A stretch of 64,000 bases of DNA from Alkalimonas collagenimarina (GTDB taxonomy: Bacteria > Pseudomonadota > Gammaproteobacteria > Enterobacterales > Alteromonadaceae): the NCBI RefSeq assembly GCF_030717845.1, contig NZ_JAUZVZ010000001.1:186001-250000 (forward strand), given 5' to 3'. Below the pieces are notes generated by a model, which saw nothing but the letters and a program-made list of their open reading frames with translations, was not told the origin of the DNA and made no database searches. The position numbers were made by a program, and so were the translations under genes. Shown here piece after piece: positions 52,293-62,280 of this stretch. Position 1 is the stretch's first letter. Every line of letters starts with the position of its first letter.

Positions 52293-53609
52293 ATGAAAAC
52301 CTTGATGGCTTTGTCTGGTTTTTTGTTATTGGCTATATTGCTTGCGGCTGTTCCGGAGAAAAACACAGGGATCTTGTCTCATGCCAGCGCTACAAGCAAC
52401 AACAATGAACTGCAAGCTACGGTTCAATTAGATACCATCGTGCTTGGCTCTGGTTGTTTTTGGGGGCCAGAAAAAATGTATGAAGCCTTGCCCGGAGTGA
52501 CGGATGCGGTTTCTGGTTATGCCGACGGCCGAGGGTTTGAGCCGACCTACCGGGCCATTACTCACCCACGCAATCGCAACAACCCTGATAATTATGCTGA
52601 AGTCGTCGAAGTTACCTTTGACCCTGCGGTCATTAGTTTAACCACCTTATTACACCACTATTTTGAGAGCCATGATCCCACTCAGCTGAACCGCCAGGGC
52701 AACGATCGTGGCACTCAGTATCGTTCTACCATTTTAACCAACAGCGAGCAGCAGTTCGACACGGCTATGGCGGTGCTTAATGCTTACCAACCTTTGTTAA
52801 GTGAGGCTGGTTATGGCGCCATTGTGACGAAGGTTAAGCCTTTAGATACCTTCTACCGAGCGGAAGAATACCATCAAGATTATCTGGCGAAAAATCCAAA
52901 TGGCTACTGCCCGGATCACTCAACCGGAGTCCGTTTTGAGCGAGATGAGGAGGTTCAGCTGGCGACGGTAGATAATAGCGCGTTGCTGCAAGGCAACCAC
53001 ATAGTAGTGATCGACTCGGCCAGTTATTGCCCTTATTGCGACCAGTTAAAAGCCGATGTATTGAATGATTACAACGGCGAAACGCCACTCCACCTGCGCT
53101 ATGCCTCGCAATTGACCGGCCTGGAGCTCACCACGCCTACCTGGGGGACACCAACGGTGATTTTTTTGCAGGATGGTAAAGAGGTGTATGGTCATCAAGG
53201 CTATATGAATGCAGAGCAGTTTTACTGGATCTTAGGGCAGGTTCAATTGGGCCAGTCGGATGCTTTTGAGGTGGCGTTTGATCAAGGGACCGATCCACGC
53301 TTTTGTCAGCAATATGAAGTGTTTAAAAATACCCCAGATGGCGTTTTCGTCGATATTTTGAGTGGAGCGCCTTTGTTTGATACCCGGGACCGATTTGATT
53401 CCGGCACAGGCTGGTTGTCGTTTACTAAGGCTGTTGATGGCTCGGTGGTTGAAAAACCAGATAATCGTTATGGCATGCGTCGCACTGAAATCCGTGCCAA
53501 AGTGTCTGGCATTCATTTAGGCCATGTCTTCCCAGATGCGCCGGGTGGACGTGATCGCTACTGCATCAATGCAACGGTACTGAATTTCGTGCCACGCACC
53601 GCACTTTGA
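52293..53609 (+). CDS. exported MsrA - thioredoxin-like - MsrB fusion
   Basis: 438 residues. An N-terminal hydrophobic segment (residues 3-20) exports or anchors it. MsrA: catalytic Cys55 in GSGCFWGPEKMYE and resolving Cys206 in 'NPNGYCPDHS'. Middle domain (about 225-325): thioredoxin fold with CPYC (246-249) and cis-Pro in 'WGTPTVIFL'. MsrB: 'GTGWLSFTK', 'HLGHVFPDAPGG', catalytic Cys424 in RYCINATVLNF; the zinc CxxC pairs are absent. It reduces both methionine sulfoxide epimers and carries its own reductant domain. PilB-type fusions have thioredoxin first; here it lies in the middle. Confidence 0.92.
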   Translation: MKTLMALSGFLLLAILLAAVPEKNTGILSHASATSNNNELQATVQLDTIVLGSGCFWGPEKMYEALPGVTDAVSGYADGRGFEPTYRAITHPRNRNNPDNYAEVVEVTFDPAVISLTTLLHHYFESHDPTQLNRQGNDRGTQYRSTILTNSEQQFDTAMAVLNAYQPLLSEAGYGAIVTKVKPLDTFYRAEEYHQDYLAKNPNGYCPDHSTGVRFERDEEVQLATVDNSALLQGNHIVVIDSASYCPYCDQLKADVLNDYNGETPLHLRYASQLTGLELTTPTWGTPTVIFLQDGKEVYGHQGYMNAEQFYWILGQVQLGQSDAFEVAFDQGTDPRFCQQYEVFKNTPDGVFVDILSGAPLFDTRDRFDSGTGWLSFTKAVDGSVVEKPDNRYGMRRTEIRAKVSGIHLGHVFPDAPGGRDRYCINATVLNFVPRTAL

Positions 53610-53688
53610 TTGCCAGAGTAATCTGGCTGTTGTTACTATCAGCTCTGATGTGAATGATTACAATAACGATGTTACAAGGTGCTCTCGT

Positions 53689-54633
53689 ATGATGTCTTCT
53701 TCTTACCCGATAGGGTTGCCAAATACGCCCTGGGGTGAAACCGAAAAAGCTGAATGGTTAAGTCTGCAGCGGATTCAACGCAGTTATGCCGACGATGTGC
53801 TCAGCCAGCTCGACAAGTTATCATCTGACTTTGATGTCGAGCAGTACGGCAGCCTGAACTATCAACCTTATGCTGGCAAAGACTACCCGTTATTCGCGGT
53901 GAAAAGTCGCCCCTGGAACCCGAACAGGCCCACTGTGTTAGTCACGGGTGGGGTACACGGTTATGAAACCAGTGGTGTGCATGGCGCTTTGCGTTTTTTG
54001 CAGAGCAAGGCTACTGGATACAGCGAGCATTTTAATCTACTGGTGCTACCGTGTTTAAGCCCATGGGGCTATGAAACCATCAATCGCTGGACGCCATTGG
54101 CCGTGGACCCGAATCGCTCATTTGTGGAGAATAGCCCAGCGCAGGAGTCTGCTTTAGCCATGGCATATGTAGCTTCGGTCAGTGGGCCATCTTCGAACAA
54201 AGAAGGTATTTTGGCTCACATTGATTTGCATGAAACCACCGATAGCGATAACAGCGAATTTCGTCCGGCAAAGGCTGCCCGTGATGGCACTGTCAACACC
54301 AACTGGAATATCCCGGATGGCTTTTATTTAGTTGGTGATACCGTACAACCAGCAGCAGATTTTCAACGTGCTATCATTGAATCGGTCGCAGCAGTCACAC
54401 ATATTGCTGAGCCAGATGAGCAGGGTTGTTTGATTGGTGAACCCTTGGCGCAGCCTGGTGTGATCCTATATGATACCAAAGCCGCAGGACTGTGTGCTGG
54501 CTTTAGCGGAGCCGAATATGTCACCACCACAGAGGTGTATCCTGACAGCGCAAACAGCACACCAGAAAACTGCATACAGGCGCAAGTAGCGGCTGTTTGC
54601 GCTGGGTTGGATTATCTATTACAAGTGAAATAG
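53689..54633 (+). CDS. M14 family zinc carboxypeptidase
   Basis: About 314 residues. 'PTVLVTGGVHGYETSGVHGAL' gives the HxxE zinc pair, 'LPCLSPWGYETINRWTPLAVDPNRSF' the substrate-binding Asn-Arg, and 'AHIDLHETTDSDN' the third zinc His. Related to the succinylglutamate desuccinylase/aspartoacylase and M14 groups of soluble peptidases. No signal peptide. ATG at 53689 follows AAGGTG. Convergent with the dehydrogenase 5 bp beyond. Substrate unknown. Confidence 0.85.
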   Translation: MMSSSYPIGLPNTPWGETEKAEWLSLQRIQRSYADDVLSQLDKLSSDFDVEQYGSLNYQPYAGKDYPLFAVKSRPWNPNRPTVLVTGGVHGYETSGVHGALRFLQSKATGYSEHFNLLVLPCLSPWGYETINRWTPLAVDPNRSFVENSPAQESALAMAYVASVSGPSSNKEGILAHIDLHETTDSDNSEFRPAKAARDGTVNTNWNIPDGFYLVGDTVQPAADFQRAIIESVAAVTHIAEPDEQGCLIGEPLAQPGVILYDTKAAGLCAGFSGAEYVTTTEVYPDSANSTPENCIQAQVAAVCAGLDYLLQVK

Positions 54634-54638
54634 GCCGT

Positions 54639-55850
54639 TTAACCAGGCAGCAGCTGACGAATCAGCTGCTCAGCCTGATGTTGGCTCAGGTAACGTGGCA
54701 CCGCATAGGTAAAGCGTGCTTCGGCTCTGGCGGCCTTGGCTATGGCTGGAATATCAGCGGGCTGCAGTGATTTTAACCGATCTGGGATTTGAAAACGTTT
54801 ATTCATGGCGCGAATGCGCTCGATCAGTGCATCGGCCGCTGTTGCATCGGAACTGCTGGCTGAAGCAATATCACAATGGCGAGCGAGGGCTGCCATGCGG
54901 CTCTGGCAGGCTGGTTTGGAAAACTCCAGCAGATAAGGCATCACCATAGCGTTAGCCAGACCATGCGGTACATGGTAACGAGCCCCAAAATTGTGTGCGA
55001 TGGCATGAATATAGCCAACCCCAGCGACGGTAAAGGCTTTGCCGGCCAGATGCGCCGCGTTCGCCATCTGTTGGCGTGCCTCGATATCTTGACCTTCGGC
55101 AAAAGCGATCGGTAAATATCTGAAAATAGACTGCGCAGCCATCAGCGCCTGCTGATCAGTTTGGCGGGTGGCGTTGCGGGACAGATAGGCTTCGATGGCA
55201 TGGGTCAGCGCATCCATGCCTGTACTGGCGGTTATACTGGCGGGTAGGCCGAGCATCAGGTGGGCGTCCAATGCTGCAGCCTTGGGCAGCAAGCGTACAT
55301 CGATCAGTGGCAGTTTGCGTTGTTGCACCGGATCGGAGACTATGGCAGCAATGGTGGCTTCTGAGCCAGTGCCCGCTGTGGTAGGTATAACATAGACCGG
55401 TAACATGCCACGCCAGACTCGCAGCAAGCCGGTCATTTTCAGCACCGATTTTTGATTCTTTGCTCTGGCGCCAATCAGTTTGGCGGCGTCGATCACCGAG
55501 CCGCCACCAATAGCCAGTAAGGCACTGGCATCGGCTGCTTGTAAAGCCTGATAACCAGCCTCGATCAGTTCATTGGTTGGGTCCGGCGTGATTTGATCAA
55601 ATACCTGATAGTTGATGCTGAGGCTGTCCAGCTGGGTCAGTATGGTATCCAGTACCCCCAATTGCCGCAAGCTCGCATCGGTTATCAGCAGCAGACTTCC
55701 TGATTCTTGTTGCTGAATGTGGTGCAGCAGCTGTCGACTACTGCCCGGGCCCTGATAAACTTTCGGCCAGTGAAAAGGCAATAACGCGGTGGTGGCTTTT
55801 AAGCCAGCCATGTACAGGCGTAAAGCGATTTTTTCTAGAGTAAACAGCAT
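54639..55850 (-). CDS. iron-type alcohol dehydrogenase
   Basis: About 403 residues. NAD motif 'ALLAIGGGSVIDAAKLIGA', 'YVIPTTAGTGSEATIAAIV', and the metal ligands in 'ALDAHLMLGLPASITASTGMDALTHAIEAYLS' (Asp, His), 'GYIHAIAHNFGARYHVPHGLANAMVMP' (His pair). All iron-ADH residues are present. Likely acts on a short alcohol or aldehyde. ATG at 55850 gives the usual length; a longer frame to 55916 exists. Confidence 0.93.
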   Translation of the reverse strand: MLFTLEKIALRLYMAGLKATTALLPFHWPKVYQGPGSSRQLLHHIQQQESGSLLLITDASLRQLGVLDTILTQLDSLSINYQVFDQITPDPTNELIEAGYQALQAADASALLAIGGGSVIDAAKLIGARAKNQKSVLKMTGLLRVWRGMLPVYVIPTTAGTGSEATIAAIVSDPVQQRKLPLIDVRLLPKAAALDAHLMLGLPASITASTGMDALTHAIEAYLSRNATRQTDQQALMAAQSIFRYLPIAFAEGQDIEARQQMANAAHLAGKAFTVAGVGYIHAIAHNFGARYHVPHGLANAMVMPYLLEFSKPACQSRMAALARHCDIASASSSDATAADALIERIRAMNKRFQIPDRLKSLQPADIPAIAKAARAEARFTYAVPRYLSQHQAEQLIRQLLPG

Positions 55851-55973
55851 GCTAGTTAGCCAATACAAAGTAGATGTTTCTTTTGTACACCAATTCAGTT
55901 TGGCTTGCAAAGTCAATTGCTTCAGCTCGCTGCATGTCGTAGTCTGGCAGGAATCACTCGCGGAAATGATATC

Positions 55974-56621
55974 ATGATAAAGATGAAAGCAATGACACCG
56001 ACAAATACACAGGCAAAGTCGATAGGGTTTGCCGCTGCATTATTGCTGGCTGGTTGCCATCAGGTAACTGACATCAATATGGAGCAAAGCACCGCTGCTG
56101 ATAGTCAGGGCTTTGAACAGTTTTTTCAGGCACTAGCTCAGCACTGTGGTAACGCCTACCCGGGCGGTTTGACATTGGAACCCGAGGGTGATGACATGCT
56201 GACCGGCACTGAACAGCTGATCGTGCACTTTCGTGAATGTGACGACAAGCAACTGAAGTTGCCTTTTCATATTGAGCTGGAAGCTGAGCAGAGCTGGGAT
56301 CGCTCCCGCACCTGGCTGATCAGCAAGCATAATGATGGTCTGGAGCTACGGCACGATCATCGCAAAGCCGATGGCAGCGACGATACGACCACCATGTATG
56401 GTGGTTTTAGCGTCGGGGAAGGTTCGGCAGTTCTTCAGCAGTTTCAGTCAATCCCCCGGACTGAAGAGTCAGGCTACTTTCGCGGTTGGCGCATTGAAAT
56501 TGAACCCGGTGTTCGTTACACCTATGGCACAGTGCGTGGTGATGGCTGGAGCTGGCGGATTGATTTTGATTTAAGCCAACCACTCAGTGAATTACCGCCA
56601 CCACCTTGGGGGCATGATTAA
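55974..56621 (+). CDS. lipoprotein of unknown function
   Basis: About 215 residues. Signal 'QAKSIGFAAALLLAGC' ends in lipobox LAGC. The mature part has 'FFQALAQHCGNAYPGGLTL', 'LIVHFRECDDKQLKLPFHIELE', 'LISKHNDGLELRHDHRKADG' and 'TTMYGGFSVGEGSAVLQQF', a pattern seen in hypothetical secreted proteins of this group. Two Cys may pair. Its stop overlaps that of the convergent pectate lyase by four bases. No function assigned. Confidence 0.75.
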   Translation: MIKMKAMTPTNTQAKSIGFAAALLLAGCHQVTDINMEQSTAADSQGFEQFFQALAQHCGNAYPGGLTLEPEGDDMLTGTEQLIVHFRECDDKQLKLPFHIELEAEQSWDRSRTWLISKHNDGLELRHDHRKADGSDDTTTMYGGFSVGEGSAVLQQFQSIPRTEESGYFRGWRIEIEPGVRYTYGTVRGDGWSWRIDFDLSQPLSELPPPPWGHD

Positions 56622-57763
56622 TCTAAAAATTGCTGCAACCAGACCTGATAGCGAGCCAGAGTGGCCGCTGGTTTGTCGGTATACCAGCCGTAGCCTTGGC
56701 GCCGCTCCAGTGAGACCTGATGCACATCGTAATATAAAGAGCCGTCCCGATCGCCAAAAACAGGCCGGTTACTACCAAGCTCAGCAAAGCGTGGCCAGAT
56801 CGGTCCGGCACCGGCCTCATGCATTAGCACACGCTTGGTTGGATGCCAGTGGTAATCGAGAATTTGATGGCGCTGATACCAATGCATGGCAGCATGGATG
56901 CTGGCCTGAAGTTCAGCCGGGGGCTCCGGCAATTGCATCAGAAAATCCAGCAAGGTAGCGCTTTCAGCGGTAGCCAGTGCAGGCATTTCATAGGCTCTGG
57001 CCCATGCGGGCTCTAGTTGACGGTGATGGTACTGCGCTGCCCATAAACTCAACCCTTCATCGTCAGTTTGCTGCAAGCGCATGACCATCTGCAGCCCTTT
57101 TTCAAACTGTGGCCGAATAGCATGGCGCAGTTCCTCGGACACAAACGCAAACTCACGCTCAGCCTGCAGGCTATGCCATAACAGATTTAAAATGTCTTCT
57201 GTGACTTCATCATTCAGTGTGACATGATCGTGGTAGCCTCCGGTTAACGGAAAGTTCTGCGGCCAGCCACCGTGAGGGTACTGAGCGGTTAATATCAAGC
57301 GAATACCGCGTTCAAAAGCAGCCCGATACGCTGAGTTACCCGTTGCGGTATATGCTCTGGCCAGCACATGTAACTGCGTGGTGGTGGCGCTGTTATCGAA
57401 GGTAGGAACGTAGCCGGCTTCAACACCAAAGTTCTGACCTGGCAAACGTGGTTGAGTCATATCGGTCCGCTTGGACCAGCCACCAGAGGGAGTTTGCAGT
57501 GATAGAATGGCATCTGCAACTGCCTGACCTGCCGCAGTTTGATACCAAGATAGTGGCTGCCCGGTATCAAAACCAAAACGGCGGGTTGATGTTGGGCTGG
57601 TGAGTTCGGTTAGACCGTGAGCGGTCAGTTCTGCCTGCAGAAATGCTTGATCCTGTGCTTTGATTTGCTGAGACTGTTGATAATACTGCTGCCATTCATC
57701 CGCACTGATAGCAAAAGACATCAGTATCAGCAGCCAGGATACCATCATGACATTACGGTACAT
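56618..57763 (-). CDS. pelA: secreted pectate lyase, family PL10
   Basis: 381 residues. Signal peptide (YRNVMMVSWLLILMSFAIS, cut after ADE-), then a PL10 (alpha/alpha toroid) domain: 'LQTPSGGWSKRTDM', 'QYPHGGWPQNFPLTGGYHDHVTLNDEVTEDIL', 'WAAQYHHRQLEPAWARAYEMPALA', 'FGDRDGSLYYDV'. It cleaves polygalacturonate by beta-elimination. No other pectin gene is near, so it acts as a lone secreted enzyme here. AGGAGA precedes the ATG. Symbol by function. Confidence 0.9.
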   Translation of the reverse strand: MYRNVMMVSWLLILMSFAISADEWQQYYQQSQQIKAQDQAFLQAELTAHGLTELTSPTSTRRFGFDTGQPLSWYQTAAGQAVADAILSLQTPSGGWSKRTDMTQPRLPGQNFGVEAGYVPTFDNSATTTQLHVLARAYTATGNSAYRAAFERGIRLILTAQYPHGGWPQNFPLTGGYHDHVTLNDEVTEDILNLLWHSLQAEREFAFVSEELRHAIRPQFEKGLQMVMRLQQTDDEGLSLWAAQYHHRQLEPAWARAYEMPALATAESATLLDFLMQLPEPPAELQASIHAAMHWYQRHQILDYHWHPTKRVLMHEAGAGPIWPRFAELGSNRPVFGDRDGSLYYDVHQVSLERRQGYGWYTDKPAATLARYQVWLQQFLD

Positions 57764-57978
57764 AACATTCTCCTAAAGAATGCTATACGCTACCGAGTGA
57801 CCAGCCTGCAAACAACTTATTCTGCGTGTTTTGATAGGGTTGGTTCGCATATGGAATCAAAAATACGGCAACTAAAGGTTTTGCTTCGGTAAAAAACGGA
57901 TGATTGATTGAATTCTGCCCGCTTTTCGCGTAGATTACGCCAGCTTATTTCCGCCACTATTTTTTGAGTACTCATTAC

Positions 57979-59571
57979 GTGATTTCAGCTGCAAATATCA
58001 CCATGCAATTTGGTGCCAAACCTCTTTTTGAAAATATTTCTGTCAAATTTGGTCAAGGCAATCGTTACGGTTTAATCGGCGCCAATGGCTGCGGTAAATC
58101 CACCTTTATGCGCATCCTAAGCGGTGAGCAAGAACCGTCTGCCGGCAATGTTTCGGTTGAGCAAAATATGCGGGTTGGTAAACTGCGCCAAGATCAGTTT
58201 GCTTATGAAACATTCTCCGTAGTTGATACCGTGATTATGGGCCATGAAGAGTTATGGGCCGTTAAAGAAGAGCGGGATCGCATCTACAGTAGCGCAGAAA
58301 TGAGCGAAGAAGATGGCATGCGGGTGGCTGATTTAGAGGTTGAATTTGGTGAGATGGATGGCTATACCGCAGAATCCCGTGCCGGTGAGTTACTCATTGG
58401 CGTAGGCATTCCGGTCGAGCAACATTTTGGGCCCATGTCGGCATTAGCGCCTGGTTTAAAACTACGGGTTTTACTGGCACAGGTTTTGTTTTCCAATCCG
58501 GATATCATGCTGCTGGATGAGCCTACCAACAACTTGGATATCAATACCATCCGTTGGCTGGAAAACGTGCTGGCTGAGCGGCAAAGTACCATGATTATTA
58601 TCTCGCACGATCGCCACTTTCTAAATCGGGTCTGTACTCATATGGCCGATATCGATTATGGCGAGTTGCGTTTATATCCGGGTAATTATGATCAATACAT
58701 GTTTGCCGCCACTCAGGCACGTGAGCAGTTGTTGAATGAAAACGCCAAGAAAAAAGATCAAATCGCTGAACTGCAAAGCTTTGTCAGTCGTTTCTCTGCC
58801 AATGCGTCTAAAGCGAAACAAGCTACATCCCGCGCTAAACAGATTGAGAAAATTCAATTGTCTGAAGTCAAAGCATCCAGCCGGGTGAATCCTTTTATTC
58901 GCTTTGAACAGCATAAACAATTGTATCGTTTGGCGCTTGAGATTGAAGATGTTCGTAAAGGCTTTGATGGGCTAGAGGTGTTGAAAGGTTTAACAGCCAC
59001 CATTGAAGTGGGTGAAAAGGTCGCTATTCTTGGCGCCAATGGTATTGGTAAAACCACCTTATTAAAATGCTTGATGGGTGAGTACACGCAAGACTCAGGT
59101 CGGATCAAATGGTCGGAAAATTGCGAACTTGGCTATTACGCACAAGATCATGCGTACCTGTTTCAACACAACATGACGGTATTCGATTGGATGACCCAGT
59201 GGAAACAGCCACAACATGATGAGCAAGCTATCCGTGGTGTGTTGGGACGGATGCTGTTTTCCAAAGACGATATCAACAAACCAGTGAAAGCATTATCAGG
59301 TGGTGAAAAGGGCCGGATGGTGTTTGGTAAGCTGATGCTGCAACGACCTAATATTCTGGTGATGGATGAGCCGACTAACCATTTGGATATGGAATCGATT
59401 GAATCCCTCAATCAGGCACTGGTTGAGTACAAAGGCACTTTGCTGTTTGTCAGCCATGACCGCGAATTTGTCTCGTCATTGGCTACTCGGATCATTGAAA
59501 TTAGCGATCAGGGCATCCGTGACTTTGCAGGTAGTTACGATGACTACCTGAAAGAGCAAGAACAGCTCTGA
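57979..59571 (+). CDS. ybiT: ABC-F type translation factor YbiT
   Basis: About 530 residues, colinear with E. coli YbiT. First ATPase: Walker [13 protein letters not shown], signature region '[15 protein letters not shown]', Walker B '[13 protein letters not shown]'. The linker '[32 protein letters not shown]' is the P-site tRNA interaction motif. Second ATPase: '[14 protein letters not shown]', '[14 protein letters not shown]', '[17 protein letters not shown]'. Acts on the ribosome. The start is probably GTG at 57979, which aligns with the E. coli start; a TTG at 57964 is less likely. Confidence 0.93.
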   Translation: MISAANITMQFGAKPLFENISVKFGQGNRYGLIGANGCGKSTFMRILSGEQEPSAGNVSVEQNMRVGKLRQDQFAYETFSVVDTVIMGHEELWAVKEERDRIYSSAEMSEEDGMRVADLEVEFGEMDGYTAESRAGELLIGVGIPVEQHFGPMSALAPGLKLRVLLAQVLFSNPDIMLLDEPTNNLDINTIRWLENVLAERQSTMIIISHDRHFLNRVCTHMADIDYGELRLYPGNYDQYMFAATQAREQLLNENAKKKDQIAELQSFVSRFSANASKAKQATSRAKQIEKIQLSEVKASSRVNPFIRFEQHKQLYRLALEIEDVRKGFDGLEVLKGLTATIEVGEKVAILGANGIGKTTLLKCLMGEYTQDSGRIKWSENCELGYYAQDHAYLFQHNMTVFDWMTQWKQPQHDEQAIRGVLGRMLFSKDDINKPVKALSGGEKGRMVFGKLMLQRPNILVMDEPTNHLDMESIESLNQALVEYKGTLLFVSHDREFVSSLATRIIEISDQGIRDFAGSYDDYLKEQEQL

Positions 59572-59595
59572 GGTCTGTCTACTGATGGAACGCCA

Positions 59596-59620
59596 AAACC
59601 CAGCTTAGGCTGGGTTTATT
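59596..59620 (+). terminator. terminator of ybiT
   Basis: 9-bp stem AAACCCAGC/GCTGGGTTT, loop TTAG, then TATT. It begins 24 bp after the stop codon. Confidence 0.75.
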
Positions 59621-59718
59621 GTACCTGACTCGACGAAAAGCCTTCTCTGTGCTTAGATCAAGCGATAGAAATCATCAGCATTACTTTTAACATGCTCGCC
59701 TATTTTGCAGGGAACTGT

Positions 59719-62244
59719 ATGTCACTATTGGCATTTGCCGACCACACAACCGACTTGACTCAGGCGCTGACCGGCAGCCATCAGCATCTACTGGTGATTT
59801 TATCCTTACTTATAGCGACTCTGGCTGCGCATACCAGCCTTAACCTTGGTCAGTTGATGCGTGCCAGCCAGTCGGTGTGGCTCCGGTATGTTTTACATGG
59901 GCTAGGCGCCATCGCGCTGGGTGGCGGTGTGTGGGCTATGCATTTCACCGGTATGATGGCTTTTGAGCTGCCGGTTGAGGTCAGTTATCACCTTGGCATC
60001 ACTTTATTGTCGATCATTCCTGCCGTATTGGCAGCTGCGGTGATCTTGCAAGTGGTCGCTGCAGCCGAAGTGCGTTGGAGTCGCATTCTGTTGGGTGGGG
60101 TGCTGATGGGAGCCGGGATCGGGGCCATGCATTACACCGGTATGGCAGCGATGATCATGGAAGCAGAGCGGTTGTATCGGCTCGATCTATTTATCGGCTC
60201 GGTGTTGGTTGCTGTGGTACTGGCCACATTGGCACTGGCAGTGCCGCCTGTATTGCGCTCGGTCATTACTCAGGCTGAAGTACTCAAGTTGATCAGTGCC
60301 GTGGTGATGGGACTGGCCATCGCTAGCATGCATTATCTGGCGATGCATGCCACTGTGTATATACCAGCAGAAAGCGTGCAGGGCCTCAGAGGGGCCAAGG
60401 TTAGTAAAGCGACTTTAGGTGCGTTGGCAGTGATAGTGGCAGTGGCGATTCTGTTTACTGCCTCGGTAGCCGTCTGGATGCGTCAGCGGTTGCAGCGGGT
60501 AGAAAATCGCAATCAGCAATCTGAGCGCATGGCATCTTTGTGGGCCCAGCGGATGCAGCGTATCGCAGAGCGAGTGCCGGGAATGGTTTATCAGTTCAAA
60601 CGCAGCCTGGATGGACAATTGACATTTCCCTATGCCAGTGAGGCTATTCGTGACTTTTATGGTATCTCGCCTGAGCAGGCCGCTATAGATATCTCAGAGG
60701 CGATGGATGCTATTCATCCGGCGGATCGTGATGGGCTGTTTGAGTCGATTGAAACGTCGGCAACAAATTTATCGCCCTGGTACCACGAGTACAGAATGCT
60801 GGATCAACAGGGCAACAGCCGCTGGTTGCTTGGTAACTCAGTGCCGGAACAAGAAGAGGATGGTATTAGCTGGTATGGCTTTATTACCGACATCACCGAG
60901 CGAAAAAACACTGAGGATACGATTCATCGGTTGGCATTTTATGATGATTTAACGGGGCTTTATAACCGAAAAAAGATTCTGCTTTGCCTGCATGATTTGC
61001 TGCAGCCGGGCATGTTGGCTCAGCACTTAGCTGCGGTGATTTACATCGATCTGGATAATTTTAAACGCCTCAACGATACCCTGGGGCATCATGCGGGTGA
61101 TCAACTATTGGTTCAGGTGGCTGATCGTCTGCTACAACAGTTGCCTGCCACTACATTTTGCGGCCGTTTAAGCAGCGATGAGTTTGCTGTGGTGTTAGGA
61201 CGATTGCCAGCGATCCCGACTCTGGCCAAGGACCTGGCCGAGCAGCAAGCAGAGCAGTTGCTGCAATTATTGCAACAACCCTTTACGGTTGTTGGTCACC
61301 AGTATCGCTGTTCGGTCAGTATTGGTGTGTATCCTTGTTTGGTGCATGAACCACCGGAAGAGTGCCTGAAACGAGCCGATCTGGCGATGAGTTATGCCAA
61401 GCAGGCTGATGGCAATGCCCTGCGCTTTTTTGATCCACAGATGTTGGCTGAGGTAGAGCAGCGCTTTGATTTGGAACAGGCCATGAGTAAAGCGCTGACT
61501 GAGGATCAGTTTATGCTTTTTTATCAACCTCAGATAACTGATAGCGGCCAGGTGATTGGTGTGGAAGCATTGATCCGCTGGCAGCACCCGGAGCGAGGTA
61601 TGATTTCACCCGCTTATTTTATTCCTTTGGCCGAAGAGTCCGAGCAGATAGAGGCGATAGGAGGCTGGGTGCTGCAGCAAGCTTGTCAGCAATTACAAAA
61701 CTGGCAAACAAAGTCGTTATTTTCAGCATTGAGTGTGTCAGTTAATATAAGTGTCCGGCAGTTTTATCAGCCTGACTTTATCGATTTATTGGCCGGCCTG
61801 TTGCAGCAGTATCAGGTTAATCCCGCGCTGTTAACGCTTGAGCTGACGGAAAGCTTAGTTTTGACTGATCTGGACGATGCGGTTCATCGCATGCAGCAAC
61901 TCAAAGCACTTGGTTTGCGTTTTGCTATGGATGATTTTGGCACTGGTTACTCTTCGTTATCGTACTTATCCCGCCTGCCGTTTGATGAAGTGAAAATAGA
62001 TCAGCACTTCGTTCGACAAAGTAGTGATGGCAAAAAAACCAGAGATTGGGCTATTGTTGATGCCATCATTGGTATTGCCAATACTTTCGATATGGCGTTG
62101 GTGGCAGAAGGCGTCGAGACCGAAGCGCAGCGTGAACTTCTATACAATAGTGGCTGCTTTTGTTTTCAGGGTTACTTGTTTGCCAGGCCCCAACCCGTGG
62201 CTGAGTTTGAGGCATGGCTGAGTAGTAGGGACCTTAACCGTTAA
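59719..62244 (+). CDS. MHYT - PAS - GGDEF - EAL c-di-GMP signalling protein
   Basis: About 841 residues. Seven membrane helices with the three MHYT motifs (WAMHFTGMMAF, GAMHYTGMAAM, ASMHYLAMHAT), proposed to bind copper and sense oxygen, CO or NO. Then PAS/PAC ('VPGMVYQFKRSLDGQLTFPY'), GGDEF with loop 'GRLSSDEFAVVLG' (SSDEF, so cyclase activity is doubtful), and an intact EAL domain ('VEALIRWQHPERG', 'LELTESLVL', 'AMDDFGTGYSSLSYLSRLP', 'VAEGVETEAQ'). Main output probably phosphodiesterase. ATG at 59719 follows AGGG. Confidence 0.92.
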   Translation: MSLLAFADHTTDLTQALTGSHQHLLVILSLLIATLAAHTSLNLGQLMRASQSVWLRYVLHGLGAIALGGGVWAMHFTGMMAFELPVEVSYHLGITLLSIIPAVLAAAVILQVVAAAEVRWSRILLGGVLMGAGIGAMHYTGMAAMIMEAERLYRLDLFIGSVLVAVVLATLALAVPPVLRSVITQAEVLKLISAVVMGLAIASMHYLAMHATVYIPAESVQGLRGAKVSKATLGALAVIVAVAILFTASVAVWMRQRLQRVENRNQQSERMASLWAQRMQRIAERVPGMVYQFKRSLDGQLTFPYASEAIRDFYGISPEQAAIDISEAMDAIHPADRDGLFESIETSATNLSPWYHEYRMLDQQGNSRWLLGNSVPEQEEDGISWYGFITDITERKNTEDTIHRLAFYDDLTGLYNRKKILLCLHDLLQPGMLAQHLAAVIYIDLDNFKRLNDTLGHHAGDQLLVQVADRLLQQLPATTFCGRLSSDEFAVVLGRLPAIPTLAKDLAEQQAEQLLQLLQQPFTVVGHQYRCSVSIGVYPCLVHEPPEECLKRADLAMSYAKQADGNALRFFDPQMLAEVEQRFDLEQAMSKALTEDQFMLFYQPQITDSGQVIGVEALIRWQHPERGMISPAYFIPLAEESEQIEAIGGWVLQQACQQLQNWQTKSLFSALSVSVNISVRQFYQPDFIDLLAGLLQQYQVNPALLTLELTESLVLTDLDDAVHRMQQLKALGLRFAMDDFGTGYSSLSYLSRLPFDEVKIDQHFVRQSSDGKKTRDWAIVDAIIGIANTFDMALVAEGVETEAQRELLYNSGCFCFQGYLFARPQPVAEFEAWLSSRDLNR

Positions 62245-62280
62245 GAGTCCTGTCTACTCAGAAACATAGCTCAACAACAT

